From assembly GCA_016794525.1 (NCBI GenBank), contig JAEUJY010000058.1, positions 1-37,300 on the forward strand: 37,300 nucleotides of DNA. The letters are read 5' to 3'. This document shows, piece after piece, positions 27,276 through 37,194 of this stretch. A program made the position numbers and the translations under genes. Origin of the DNA: Myxococcales bacterium (GTDB lineage Bacteria; Myxococcota_A; Polyangia; Haliangiales; Haliangiaceae). The stretch's first letter is position 1. Each line of letters starts with the position of its first letter. The notes under the pieces are model-generated. The model had not been told where the DNA came from. It saw only the letters and a program-made list of their open reading frames with translations, and made no database searches.

Positions 27276-27989
27276 TCACAGCCCGGTGGCCTGGACCAGC
27301 ACCTCGACCTCGTTGCGGACCGACACCCGCATCTGCGAGCCGGCGATCGCGCCGGTCGGGATCACGGTGGCGTGGCGCTCGATGCGGATGCGCTCCTGCT
27401 CGACGCCGTCGGCCTTGGACTTCAGGCTGCCGGCGGGCAGCGAGAACGTGCCGGTGTCGGGGATCGCCAGCTCGTCGATCTTGTCGGTGTCGAGCGTGGT
27501 CTGGTCGGCGGCCTCGCCGCGCTTCCACGTGATGCTCTGCGCGACCAGCGAGTCGAGCGTGGCGCCGGGCAGCGGCGCGCTGAAGTAGTGGAGCGCCGGG
27601 CCGTCGACGCGCACGCCGTCGACGAAGTCGGCGCCCGCCTCGACCGCGAGCTCGTAGACCTCCCAGTACCCGGCCTGGGCGCCGTGCCAGCGGTTGTCGC
27701 CGCCGTAGACCAGCGCGACGTCGCCGCCGCGCGACCGGACCGTGACCGTGCCGGCGGTGACGTCGACCGCGTCCTTCTGGACCCGGACGTGGAACTCGGT
27801 GGTGAACGACTCCTCGCTGTCCGCGTTGGCCACGATCGGGCGCGCGTTCACGTCGGCGTCGACCTGCAGCGTGAGCGAGCCGGTGCCGGGGTCGTCACCA
27901 GCGCCCGGATCGAGGACGCCGCCGCCGCCGCAAGCCGCGAGGGTGCCGCCGAGGAGCATGTACGCGAGGACAGGTTGGACGAAGCGCAT
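27276..27989 (-). CDS. Lipoprotein of unknown function, beta-rich
   Basis: A 237-residue predicted lipoprotein; the signal peptide ends LGGTLAAC, followed by GGGG and an Asp/Gly linker. The mature part is beta-strand-rich (SLTLQVDADVNARP, FHVRVQKDAVDVTAGTVTV, HGAQAGYWEVYELAV), suggesting immunoglobulin-like or transthyretin-like sandwiches. No catalytic motif or named domain is recognised. ATG 27989 opens the signal peptide. The gene is divergent from the VDAFPD-repeat gene across a 154-bp region and is followed by the dyad GGTGA...TCACC at 27241-27257 before cbs. Related lipoproteins are likely common in myxobacteria, but the role is unknown. Confidence 0.75.
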   Translation of the reverse strand: MRFVQPVLAYMLLGGTLAACGGGGVLDPGAGDDPGTGSLTLQVDADVNARPIVANADSEESFTTEFHVRVQKDAVDVTAGTVTVRSRGGDVALVYGGDNRWHGAQAGYWEVYELAVEAGADFVDGVRVDGPALHYFSAPLPGATLDSLVAQSITWKRGEAADQTTLDTDKIDELAIPDTGTFSLPAGSLKSKADGVEQERIRIERHATVIPTGAIAGSQMRVSVRNEVEVLVQATGL

Positions 27990-28143
27990 GCCAGGTCGAG
28001 GAGCAACCCGCGTGCCCTGCCATCCGTGCGAGATCCTTGGGCGGCCACTGTCGCCGCGCCCGCCTCTGTGCAAGGCGCACACAGCGGCGATGTGGGCGGC
28101 GGTGGTGGTTGCGGGGCCGGTGGCGACGCGGTAGCACCAAGCC

Positions 28144-28479
28144 ATGCGGCGCTTCCTGGCGTGTGTGCCCCTGGTGTGGCTGGGCGTGGCGGTGGTGGCG
28201 ACGGCGAGCCCCGAGCCCGCGGCGCAGGTGGGCGCCGACTGCACGGCCCACGGCAAGAAGCTGGCCGGCCGGGTGAAGGTGGTCGACGCCTTCCCCGACC
28301 TGCGGGTGAAGCGCGTCGACGCGTTCGAGGACCTGCGGGTGAAGTGGGTCGACGCGTTCCCCGACAGCTGCGGCCGGTGGCAGCGGGTCGACGCGTTCCC
28401 CGACTTCACGATCCAGTACGTCGACGCGTTCCCCGACATCACGATCCGCTCGGTCGACGCGTTCCCCGGCGTCCCGTAG
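28144..28479 (+). CDS. Secreted VDAFPD-repeat protein (septoil-knot-like candidate)
   Basis: A 111-residue exported protein. A signal peptide (residues 1-21, ending in VATAS) is followed by a short region with Cys33, then six copies of VDAFPDxxVxx at residues 47, 58, 69, 82, 93 and 104. The spacing is 11, 11, 13, 11, 11, with the longer middle unit carrying SCGRW (Cys76). The chain is therefore symmetric, three plus three repeats, with the two Cys possibly paired. The pattern, including the central W and a final FPG, recalls from memory the DUF6150 or 7(1) septoil-knot proteins, whose repeats read 'xADLkVyfVD'. This is a resemblance only, not a search result. ATG 28144 lies 6 bp after TAGCAC (28132-28137). 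It is followed 95 bp later by a secreted barrel gene. Function is unknown. Confidence 0.8.
   Translation: MRRFLACVPLVWLGVAVVATASPEPAAQVGADCTAHGKKLAGRVKVVDAFPDLRVKRVDAFEDLRVKWVDAFPDSCGRWQRVDAFPDFTIQYVDAFPDITIRSVDAFPGVP
28279..28470. repeat. 33-bp-type in-frame repeats of the VDAFPD gene
   Basis: Six related units with near-identical GTCGACGCGTTCCCCGA cores, spaced 33, 33, 39, 33 and 33 bp apart. DNA identity is high in the core and lower between cores, consistent with duplication followed by divergence of the xxVxx part. Confidence 0.8.
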
Positions 28480-28574
28480 CGGCTGTCGCAGGCCGCCGCG
28501 GCGTGCTCGCAGCGGGCGAGCGGCTGTGAGCGCGGCCGCGAGATCGACGCGCGCGCCGGCGCGTGGGTCGCGAG

Positions 28575-30320
28575 ATGAAGCTCATCGCGACGCTGGGGTT
28601 CGGACTCGCCTGCCTCGAGATCGGCGCCGCCCACGCCGGCACGATCGACGGCCGCGTCATCGACATCGCCCGGGCGCCGGTGGCCGGCGTCACCGTCGTG
28701 GCCAGCCGCGGCGCGCTCCAGCAGACGGCGATCACCGCCGACGATGGCACCTACGCGCTCGACGTCCCCCCCGGCGACTACCTGCTGACGTACTACTTCG
28801 GCGAGGTCGTCGTCGAGCGCCGCGGGATCCACGTCACCGACGAGCGCGCGGTCACCGTCAACCAGCGCTTGCCGTCGCCGTGGGTGGAGGACGACGACGC
28901 CCCGCCGCCACCGCCGCCGGTGCCGGCGTGGACCGCGACCGCGCCGCTGCTCGCGCGGCGCGATCACCTCGGCCTGGCCGCGCTCGATCCGCGGGTGCGG
29001 CCGGGGACCACCGCGACGACCGTCGCCGGGGCGCTGCGGCTCCCCGGCGCGCCGCCGATCGTCGGCGAGTTCGTCGACCGGCTGGCCGTGCTGCCCGGGC
29101 CGGCCGACGCCGCGCTGCCCGGCGCCAGCGGCGGGACGCTCGACGCGACGCTGGCGGCGCGCCCGGCGCGGATGGCCGGCCTGCTCGCGCTGGAGCTCGG
29201 CCCCGACGCGCGGTTCGTCGCGCTGCACACCGCCGCGATCGACCACGGCCACTCGTGGTGGTCGAGCGGCGTCGCGCTGGCGCGGACCGGCGCCGCCGAC
29301 GGCCGCGAGGGCGCGCACCAGGCGCAGCTGATGACCACGATCGGCGGCGACGACGAGCCCACCGGCGGTGGCCAGGTCAGCCTGCTCGGCACCTGGCTCG
29401 GCGACGGCGGGCGCGACCTGTGGGGCGACGCGCAAGGCACGCTGCGCGCCGACGACGGCCGCCGCGAGGTCACGTTCGGGATCACCGGCGAGACGCTGAC
29501 GCCACCGGCGGGGGACGCGGCCGGCCGGGCCACCGGCGCGTCGACGCCGGCGGCGGTCGATCGCGTCGCCGGTCGGCTGGCGCTGACCCGCCGCTGGCGC
29601 GGCGCCGGCGGGCACGCCACGCGGATCGGCGGCGAGGTCGGCATGGGCCGGGCCGACGCCGCCGAGCACGGCGACGTGCGGGCGTACCTCGACGACACCT
29701 GGCGGCCGACGGCGAGCTGGCGGATCGCCGCCGCGGTCCGCTGGGATCGCCGCGAGCTCGGGATCGCGCGCGCCGACGCGGTGCTGCCGCGGCTGGTCGT
29801 GGCGTGGGAGCCGACGCGCGACGACGCGCTGACGGTCTTCGCCGCCGCCGAGCGGGTGGCGCGCCTCGACGAGGTGCAGCTGGGCGCGTGGCGCGACGGG
29901 GCCGCGCCGGGGTTCGACCGCGCCGCCGTCGGCGCCAGCCGCGCGCTCGGCGACGACGTGCAGCTCGAGGTGGCGCTGCGCGGGCGACGCGCGACGGTCG
30001 CCGGGGCCCCGACCGAGCGCGGCGTCGACGGCGCGCTGCGCTGGCTGCCGCACGGCGGGTTCGCCGGCGAGCTGGCCGGCTCGACGCTCGAGGGCGTGGC
30101 CACCGCGCGCGCCAGCTACGCGTGCACCCGCGGGGCGCGCACGCTCGGCGTCGCGGCGGTCGGCCGCGTCGATCGCGCCGGCCACGGCTGGGGCGCGGCG
30201 GCGCAGTGGGCGCGGCGGGTCGGCGAGCGGAGCGGCCGGCTGCGCGGCGCCCTCGAGCTGTTCGACCTCGACGATCCGCACGCGCGCAGCGGCCGGCTGA
30301 CGCTGGCCGCCGACTGGTGA
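28575..30320 (+). CDS. Outer-membrane beta-barrel with carboxypeptidase-regulatory-like domain
   Basis: A 581-residue exported protein. The signal peptide is MKLIATLGFGLACLEIGAAHA (in two parts: MKLIATLGFG and ACLEIGAAHA). It is followed by a CarboxypepD_reg-like beta domain (GTIDGRVIDIARAPVAGVTV, DDGTYALDVPPGDYLLTYY), a Pro-rich linker (DDAPPPPPPVP), a weakly plug-like segment and a long run of amphipathic strands ending RSGRLTLAADW. This is the domain order of TonB-dependent receptor-like proteins, but a convincing TonB box and plug were not identified. ATG 28575 was preferred over GTG 28563 because it opens the signal peptide. It follows the VDAFPD-repeat gene by 95 bp in the same orientation, so the small protein could be a ligand or partner (inference). 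Substrate unknown. Confidence 0.7.
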   Translation: MKLIATLGFGLACLEIGAAHAGTIDGRVIDIARAPVAGVTVVASRGALQQTAITADDGTYALDVPPGDYLLTYYFGEVVVERRGIHVTDERAVTVNQRLPSPWVEDDDAPPPPPPVPAWTATAPLLARRDHLGLAALDPRVRPGTTATTVAGALRLPGAPPIVGEFVDRLAVLPGPADAALPGASGGTLDATLAARPARMAGLLALELGPDARFVALHTAAIDHGHSWWSSGVALARTGAADGREGAHQAQLMTTIGGDDEPTGGGQVSLLGTWLGDGGRDLWGDAQGTLRADDGRREVTFGITGETLTPPAGDAAGRATGASTPAAVDRVAGRLALTRRWRGAGGHATRIGGEVGMGRADAAEHGDVRAYLDDTWRPTASWRIAAAVRWDRRELGIARADAVLPRLVVAWEPTRDDALTVFAAAERVARLDEVQLGAWRDGAAPGFDRAAVGASRALGDDVQLEVALRGRRATVAGAPTERGVDGALRWLPHGGFAGELAGSTLEGVATARASYACTRGARTLGVAAVGRVDRAGHGWGAAAQWARRVGERSGRLRGALELFDLDDPHARSGRLTLAADW

Positions 30321-31475
30321 CTACTTCCAGCGCAGCACGTCGACGGTGGCCGGCGCCTGTTCGGCCAGCGGCTCGATCACCAGCCGCGGGTGGCCCATGT
30401 GGATCACCAGGTCGAAGCCGTCGAGCTGGCCGTCGGGGCCGCCGTGGGCCGGGCCGGCGGGATCGCTGCGATCCTCCCACAGCGCGGCGACGTGATCCCA
30501 GGCCCGCGGCGTGTGGCCGGTGAGCGAGCCGCCGTAGTCGATGCGGATCAGATCACCCGGCGCGACGCCGGTGATCGGCCGCGCCGGGCGGCCGGCGTCG
30601 TCGAGCGTCGTCGCCGCGGCGATCGTGCGCGCGACCTTGGGCAGGCCGGCGACGCTGGTGTACGCCAGCCGCGCCCCGGCGCGGCGGCGCGCGCCGACCA
30701 TGACGTCGGCGCAGTCGGCGCCGGTGAAGCGCTCGGTCTGGTGGTTCTTGCCGCCGCCGGCCGAGCCGAACACCTCGGGCACCAGCAGGTACGCCGACAG
30801 CCAGCCGACGAAGTCGTCGCCGCGCCGCACCGACACCCGGTGCACCGCCGGCAGCAAGCCGAACGCGTCGACCGCCTCGACGCCGGGGCTGGCGACCACC
30901 TCGCCCGACGGCAACCGCAGCGACGCCTGGTAGCGCACCGTGCCGACGCCCGGCACCTGCACCGCGTCGGGATCGGCGCTGGTGACCTCGGCGGCGATCC
31001 GCGCGCCGGCGGCGCCGTCGGTCCACGGCCGCACCTCGGTCGCGAAGTACTCGATGCGGTCGTAGCCGAGCCAGCGGCCGAAGTCGCCGCGCTCGGTCGA
31101 GACGTTGCTGTAGAACGGCGTCGTCGCGCCGTTGGCCGACGGCCGCGTGCGGAACCCGTGCGGCTCGACGATCGACCAGCGCACCGCGAACGCGCCGAGG
31201 TCGGCCAGCGGCGCCCGCGCCCGCACCGGCTTGCCGCCGAGCACCAGCGGCGCCACCGCGGGATCGGCCAGCACGACGCGGCGGCGGCCGTCGCGGGCGA
31301 TCGCCACCACCGCCAGCTCGGCGCCGTCGCCCTGGCGCGCCTCGGTGGCGGCGTCGGTCCACGGCGCGCCCGGCGCGGCCCGGCCGACCACGACCACGCG
31401 CTCGACGGTGGGCGCCGCCGCCGCGCGGGCCGCGGCCAGGGTCACGATCACGAACGCCAGGCGCGCGATCCGCAT
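30321..31475 (-). CDS. Exported protein with NlpC/P60-like Cys-His candidate site
   Basis: A 384-residue protein with signal peptide MRIARLAFVIVTLAAARAAA. Residues ~25-235 are beta-rich. The C-terminal third holds GADCADVMVGARRRAG with the only cysteine of the protein (Cys255), then GVAPGDLIRIDYGG (resembling the 'PGDLv' strand of NlpC/P60 enzymes) and WDHVAALWED (His328). This order, Cys helix - GDL strand - HVA strand, fits a papain-like amidase or peptidase fold acting in the periplasm or on peptidoglycan (inference). No named family is assigned. ATG 31475 starts at the signal peptide. The stop codon directly abuts the end of the convergent barrel gene, with no gap. It is divergent from the copper monooxygenase-like gene. 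Confidence 0.65.
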   Translation of the reverse strand: MRIARLAFVIVTLAAARAAAAPTVERVVVVGRAAPGAPWTDAATEARQGDGAELAVVAIARDGRRRVVLADPAVAPLVLGGKPVRARAPLADLGAFAVRWSIVEPHGFRTRPSANGATTPFYSNVSTERGDFGRWLGYDRIEYFATEVRPWTDGAAGARIAAEVTSADPDAVQVPGVGTVRYQASLRLPSGEVVASPGVEAVDAFGLLPAVHRVSVRRGDDFVGWLSAYLLVPEVFGSAGGGKNHQTERFTGADCADVMVGARRRAGARLAYTSVAGLPKVARTIAAATTLDDAGRPARPITGVAPGDLIRIDYGGSLTGHTPRAWDHVAALWEDRSDPAGPAHGGPDGQLDGFDLVIHMGHPRLVIEPLAEQAPATVDVLRWK

Positions 31476-31556
31476 GCGATCGGTATGCGCGATGGGGGAC
31501 GCCGCCGCAACGCCGAATCCACCCCACCGCCCCGCGGCTTCTGGCACCATCGCGCG

Positions 31557-32489
31557 ATGCGCCGCGCCCTGTTCGCCGTCTGCCTCGCCGTCGCTCCCAC
31601 CCTCGCCGCCTGCGGCGGCGGCTCGTCGACCGCCGACGACGTGCCCGCGATCGACGCCCCCGAGGCGACGATCGACGCGCCCGACGGCTGGGCCACGCTG
31701 CTGCAGGGCTCGTGGACGCTGCAGCCCGGCGAGGAGGCGTACTTCTGCGTCTACGCCACCGTGCCGAACGACGTCGACATCAAGGCGTTCCGCCCGATCA
31801 TCCCGCTCGGCACCCACCACACGGTGCTGACCCGCTACTCGGGCAGCGCGCCCGACGGCACCGTCCGCTGCTCGGTCGGCACCAACGGCCAGAGCATGAT
31901 CTACGGCTCGGGCGTCGGCTCGCCCGACTTCGTCTTCCCGGCCGGCGTCGGCATGCGGCTCACCGCCGGCACCCGGCTGTTGCTCAACCTGCACCTCTAC
32001 AACGCCGGCGATCAGGTGCTCACCGGCACCTCGGGCACGCTGTACCAGGCGGCCGCCCCCGGCGAGGTCCAGCACGTCGGCGAGGTCGTCCTGGCCGGGC
32101 CGACCGCGACGCTGGTGGTGCCACCCGGCCAGTCGACGCAGTCCGGGACCTGCAACATCTCGAACATCACCAGCACGCCGATCCAGGTGTTCGCGCTGTC
32201 GCAGCACATGCACAAGCACGGGCGCAACCTGCGCTCGGTCGTGCGGCGCAGCGGCTCGCCCGACATCGTGCTGCAGGACATCCCCTACAACTTCGAGCAG
32301 CAGTCGTTCCAGCTCAAGACGCCGGTCGTCGAGCTGCGCCCCGGCGACGTGCTCACCAGCTACTGCACGTTCGACAACACCAGCGGCGCCACCGTCCGCT
32401 TCGGCGAGTCGACCGACGACGAGATGTGCTTCACCGACCTGTTCTACTACCCGGCCCAGGGCGCGAACTTCGTCTGCAGCGGCTTCTGA
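31557..32489 (+). CDS. PHM-like copper type II monooxygenase lipoprotein
   Basis: A 310-residue predicted lipoprotein (signal ending TLAAC, Cys19; short Asp/Ala linker). The body has the ligand set of copper type II, ascorbate-dependent monooxygenases such as peptidylglycine alpha-hydroxylating monooxygenase and dopamine beta-hydroxylase. Visible are THHTV (His87, His88) and NLHLYN (His146) for the first copper, and QHMHKHG (His217, His219) with DDEMCF (Met290) for the second. Known chemistry: C-H hydroxylation using O2 and an external reductant. At ~290 mature residues it is close to the PHM catalytic core alone. Several Cys (64, 105, 199, 270, 291, 307) could form disulfides. The substrate is unknown; the lipid anchor implies a periplasmic or surface site. 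The gene is divergent from the NlpC-like gene. Confidence 0.8.
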   Translation: MRRALFAVCLAVAPTLAACGGGSSTADDVPAIDAPEATIDAPDGWATLLQGSWTLQPGEEAYFCVYATVPNDVDIKAFRPIIPLGTHHTVLTRYSGSAPDGTVRCSVGTNGQSMIYGSGVGSPDFVFPAGVGMRLTAGTRLLLNLHLYNAGDQVLTGTSGTLYQAAAPGEVQHVGEVVLAGPTATLVVPPGQSTQSGTCNISNITSTPIQVFALSQHMHKHGRNLRSVVRRSGSPDIVLQDIPYNFEQQSFQLKTPVVELRPGDVLTSYCTFDNTSGATVRFGESTDDEMCFTDLFYYPAQGANFVCSGF

Positions 32490-32577
32490 GCCGCGTGGCG
32501 CGAGGGTTTCGCGCGCCTCCCCCGCCGACCGACGTCAGGGTTCACGCCGACGGGCTGGCGACGCGCCCACCAACGCG

Positions 32578-33141
32578 CTACTCGGCGGCGACCGAGCTGA
32601 TCTCGACCAGGCTCGGCCGGGCGTCCGGCGCCGCGGCGCCGGCGACGCCCGCGGTCGGCGGCACCAGCTTGCCGATCACGACGGCGCGCTTGCCGCCCAG
32701 CGCGGCCAGCTCGTCGTCGGGCCGGACCCACAGGTCGAGCGCGCCGCCGCCGTCGAGCTCGAGCCGCGCCACCTTGTTGGTGGCCCCGGTCGATCCGTCG
32801 GCGCGCGTGTACATGATCTTGTGGCGACCGGTCGACAGCACGGCGTAGGTGCCGTGGGCCTCGACCTGGGCGTTCAGGTGCGCGGCCACGTCGGCGGCGG
32901 CGCGGATGACGGGGAGCGTGGGTTCCTGCATGGCGTCCTCGGTGACGGTGGCGACGGCGGTGGCGGCGGCGTCCGGACTCGGCGGCCGGGCCACCGTCGG
33001 CTCGCCCCCGCGTGAGCTCGAGCCGGTGCACGCGGCGAGCGTCAGCGCGAGCGCGAGCGCCCCGCCGCGTCGCTCAATCGACCTGCGCGGCGAACGTGCT
33101 GGCGCGGGTGCCGTGGGTCCCGGTCCCGAGGTGTTCTTCAT
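32578..33141 (-). CDS. Small lipoprotein, possible OB-fold
   Basis: The mature protein is ~150 residues after the lipobox TLAAC, followed by SSSRGG and an Ala-rich linker. The C-terminal ~100 residues ([45 protein letters not shown]) look like a five-strand OB-type barrel, common in small periplasmic proteins. The start is uncertain. ATG 33141 is the only in-frame ATG near the signal region but gives an unusually long n-region of ~28 residues and overlaps the 3' end of the DUF4157 gene by 68 bp. An ATT just after that gene's stop would give a normal signal peptide. Cotranscription with the DUF4157 gene is likely; an accessory or immunity-like role is possible but there is no direct support. 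Confidence 0.6.
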   Translation of the reverse strand: MKNTSGPGPTAPAPARSPRRSIERRGGALALALTLAACTGSSSRGGEPTVARPPSPDAAATAVATVTEDAMQEPTLPVIRAAADVAAHLNAQVEAHGTYAVLSTGRHKIMYTRADGSTGATNKVARLELDGGGALDLWVRPDDELAALGGKRAVVIGKLVPPTAGVAGAAAPDARPSLVEISSVAAE

Positions 33142-34645
33142 GGAAGCTCTGGCCCTTCTTGGCCGTACCGTACATCTGAAAGTTCCAGTCGTGGTTGACC
33201 CAGTCGTACGCACGCTGGGCGTTCTCCTCGTCCTTCTTGGCGTCGCCGGTGGGCGGGAACCCGACCGCGTAGTTCTCGAGCGTGACGTTGTTGCTGCCGT
33301 CCTTCATGATCACGCCGCCCCAGTGGAAGTTCCACCGCGAGCTGCCCGGGACCTCGGCCGAGCCTGGCATGTTGTACTCGGTGGCCATCGTGTACGCGCC
33401 GCCGATCGCCGGATCGGCCGCGGTGTTGATGCCCGCGAACTTGTCGAACTTGCGCCGACCGGCGTCGCCGAGCTCCCAGTACATCGCGCGCGCCTCGTCG
33501 GCGTCGCCCGGGGTCTTGAGCTTGGTCTTGTCGCCGCTCTCGTAGTGGACGCCGTCCTTCAGGTACGGCGCGGCGTCGGGTGACTGGAGGAACTTGGGAA
33601 TCTCCTTCAGGTAGATCTCGTCGGAGAAGCTGGCCGGATCGTAGCTGCGCGCGGTGGTGCCGACGCCGCCGCCATCCTTGTACTTGGCGTGGGGCGCCTG
33701 GCCGGCGCCGTCGGTGCCCATGACGGTGCGCGACGAGCGGCCGCAGTCGCTCCACAGCGCCATCGAGTCGCCGGTGTCGCCGGCGCTGTCCTTGGCGCCC
33801 GGCTTGTTGGCGTCGGTGAGGATCTTGTTGGCCGGGTCGCTGCCGGTCGGCTTCATCACCGGCTCGACGTGGTGCAGCGTGTTGTCGCCGACCTTGAGCT
33901 GGCCCTTGCCCGACTTGAGCGAGATGAACGAGCCCTTGTCGCCGGCGTTCTTGAGCGCGGCGTTGGCGGTCGCGATCAGGTCGTCGGTCGCGTAGAGGTC
34001 GTGGCCGACGCCGTCCTCCTTGAGCATCGACTTGCCCGACTCGGAGACCCGCCACGCCTCGCCGCTGATGTTCTTCTCGTTGTACATCTGCACCGCGTCG
34101 GCGGTGCCGCCCGACGCCGCCGGCAGGAGGTCGGCGGCCGACTGCCCGGCGACGACGCGCTCGGCGACCTTGTCGGCGTGCTGCTCGTAGACGTCGCCGG
34201 CCTGGCCGACGCCGCCCTTCATCTGCACGCCCTCGCGCTGCTGCACGACGTGGGCGGCCTCGTGCGCGGCCAGGAACAGATCGGGCTGCTTGGCGAACGC
34301 GACGTCGGAGCCGGTGGCGTAGCCCTGGGCGCCCATCTGCGCGCTGGCGGTGGCGGCGTCGCCGCCGACGTGGGCGCGCACGCCCGACAGATCGTGGGCG
34401 CCGCCGAACGACGCCTGGATCTTGTCGAGGTGCGGCAGCTGGCTGCCGCCCGACTGCACGCCGCTGGCGGCGGCCGCGCGGACGTCCTGGTCGCCGGTCA
34501 GCGCGACCCGACCGCTGTCCTCCTTGGCCTGCACCACGCCGGCGAGGTTGGCCGGCGGCGCGTCGACGGCCTCGCGGTCGGCCGGGCGCTTGCGCGGATC
34601 GTGGTCGGCGTCGTGGCGGTGGGCGAGCTCGCGGTCGGAGGACAT
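33074..34645 (-). CDS. DUF4157 (eCIS-type) effector-like protein with Cys-His C-terminal domain
   Basis: A 523-residue protein. Residues ~70-170 are a DUF4157 domain, a hallmark of proteins linked to extracellular contractile injection systems: [31 protein letters not shown], the zinc-protease motif HEAAHVVQQ (His128-His132) and [15 protein letters not shown]. The N-terminal 65 residues are charged and probably disordered. Residues ~190-523 are an unrecognised domain with the only cysteine, Cys301 ([14 protein letters not shown]), and [14 protein letters not shown] (His441) followed by VTLENYA. That pattern is reminiscent of papain- or transglutaminase-like Cys-His enzymes, so an enzymatic effector is plausible (inference). 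No signal peptide. ATG 34645 follows a near-consensus TATTAT by 7 bp. It is divergent from the eCIS-type AAA+ ATPase gene. Confidence 0.85.
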   Translation of the reverse strand: MSSDRELAHRHDADHDPRKRPADREAVDAPPANLAGVVQAKEDSGRVALTGDQDVRAAAASGVQSGGSQLPHLDKIQASFGGAHDLSGVRAHVGGDAATASAQMGAQGYATGSDVAFAKQPDLFLAAHEAAHVVQQREGVQMKGGVGQAGDVYEQHADKVAERVVAGQSAADLLPAASGGTADAVQMYNEKNISGEAWRVSESGKSMLKEDGVGHDLYATDDLIATANAALKNAGDKGSFISLKSGKGQLKVGDNTLHHVEPVMKPTGSDPANKILTDANKPGAKDSAGDTGDSMALWSDCGRSSRTVMGTDGAGQAPHAKYKDGGGVGTTARSYDPASFSDEIYLKEIPKFLQSPDAAPYLKDGVHYESGDKTKLKTPGDADEARAMYWELGDAGRRKFDKFAGINTAADPAIGGAYTMATEYNMPGSAEVPGSSRWNFHWGGVIMKDGSNNVTLENYAVGFPPTGDAKKDEENAQRAYDWVNHDWNFQMYGTAKKGQSFHEEHLGTGTHGTRASTFAAQVD

Positions 34646-34652
34646 GGCGCCC

Positions 34653-34658
34653 ATAATA
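34653..34658 (-). promoter_or_regulatory. -10-like box TATTAT before the DUF4157 gene
   Basis: TATTAT on the minus strand, one mismatch from TATAAT, ends 7 bp before ATG 34645. It excludes the in-frame ATG at 34654, which would lie inside the box, as the main start. Intergenic space to the divergent ATPase gene is 73 bp. Confidence 0.5.
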
Positions 34659-34702
34659 CGGTGCGCGCGGCGGGTTCCTTCCCGTTGACCTGGCCGACCG
34701 CC

Positions 34703-34708
34703 TATACG
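34703..34708 (+). promoter_or_regulatory. -10-like box TATACG before the AAA+ ATPase gene
   Basis: TATACG ends 10 bp before ATG 34719. TTGACC at 34685-34690 is only 12 bp upstream of it, an unusually short spacer that is also seen before the methyltransferase gene. Confidence 0.35.
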
Positions 34709-34718
34709 ACCGTCAGGC

Positions 34719-36734
<2,016 letters not shown>

Positions 36735-36868
36735 CGCGCGGCTGAGCCAGATCGCGCTGCTCCGGCGCGCCGATCCGGCGCGCGCCGACGGCGGCGCCCG
36801 CGGCGTCGCCACAACCGCGCGGGATCCGCGGCGCCGAGGCTGGTCCGCGGGTTGCTGTACCTCCGCGC
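36735..36868. other. 134-bp intergenic region
   Basis: Non-coding region between the AAA+ ATPase and the Cys-rich lipoprotein gene. It contains CGGCGCGCCGATCCGGCGCGCG (described by parts: GGCGCGCC and GGCGCGCG), which can fold but has no T-run. TACCTC (36858-36863), 5 bp before the next ATG, may be a -10 box. Confidence 0.3.
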
Positions 36869-37165
36869 ATGACCAACTCGATCATGCGCACCGCGTTCGT
36901 GTCCCTGGCCCTCGTGCTCGCCGCCGCGTGCGGTAAGGGCGAGAGCACCGACCCCAAGGCGATGGAGGCCCGGCTGGTCCAGATCAAGGACGAGGTCTGC
37001 GCCTGCCACACCCAGCGCTGCGCGATGGACGCCAAGGGCAAGGCCGAGAAGATCCAGCTGGCCTATGGAAAGAAGGTGAAGGGCGCCGAGATCCCGCAGG
37101 CGGTGCTCGACAACTACCTCGCGATGGAGACCTGCTACCGCGAGGTCAACGAGGGCAAGCGCTGA
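36869..37165 (+). CDS. Small Cys-rich lipoprotein
   Basis: A 98-residue predicted lipoprotein; the signal ends VLAAAC (Cys21). The mature part is helical and charged, with a CACHTQRC cluster and a later METCYREVN, so four cysteines may form two disulfides or bind a metal. Short lipoproteins with a 'vCaCkd..C' helix occur widely in Myxococcota (from memory), function unknown. ATG 36869 is taken as start; ATG 36884, five codons later, would also give a full signal peptide. The gene stands alone and ends 29 bp before the end of the convergent transposase gene. Confidence 0.8.
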   Translation: MTNSIMRTAFVSLALVLAAACGKGESTDPKAMEARLVQIKDEVCACHTQRCAMDAKGKAEKIQLAYGKKVKGAEIPQAVLDNYLAMETCYREVNEGKR

Positions 37166-37194
37166 GATACCGTCTTCCGGAGCAAGCTTTTTCT

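Noticed and set aside
28144-28479. Minus-strand frame over the VDAFPD gene with repeated SGNAST units
   Set aside because: It is the complement of the repeat DNA, lacks a signal or start of its own and is part of a long shadow frame; the plus-strand product has a signal peptide and symmetric repeat spacing.
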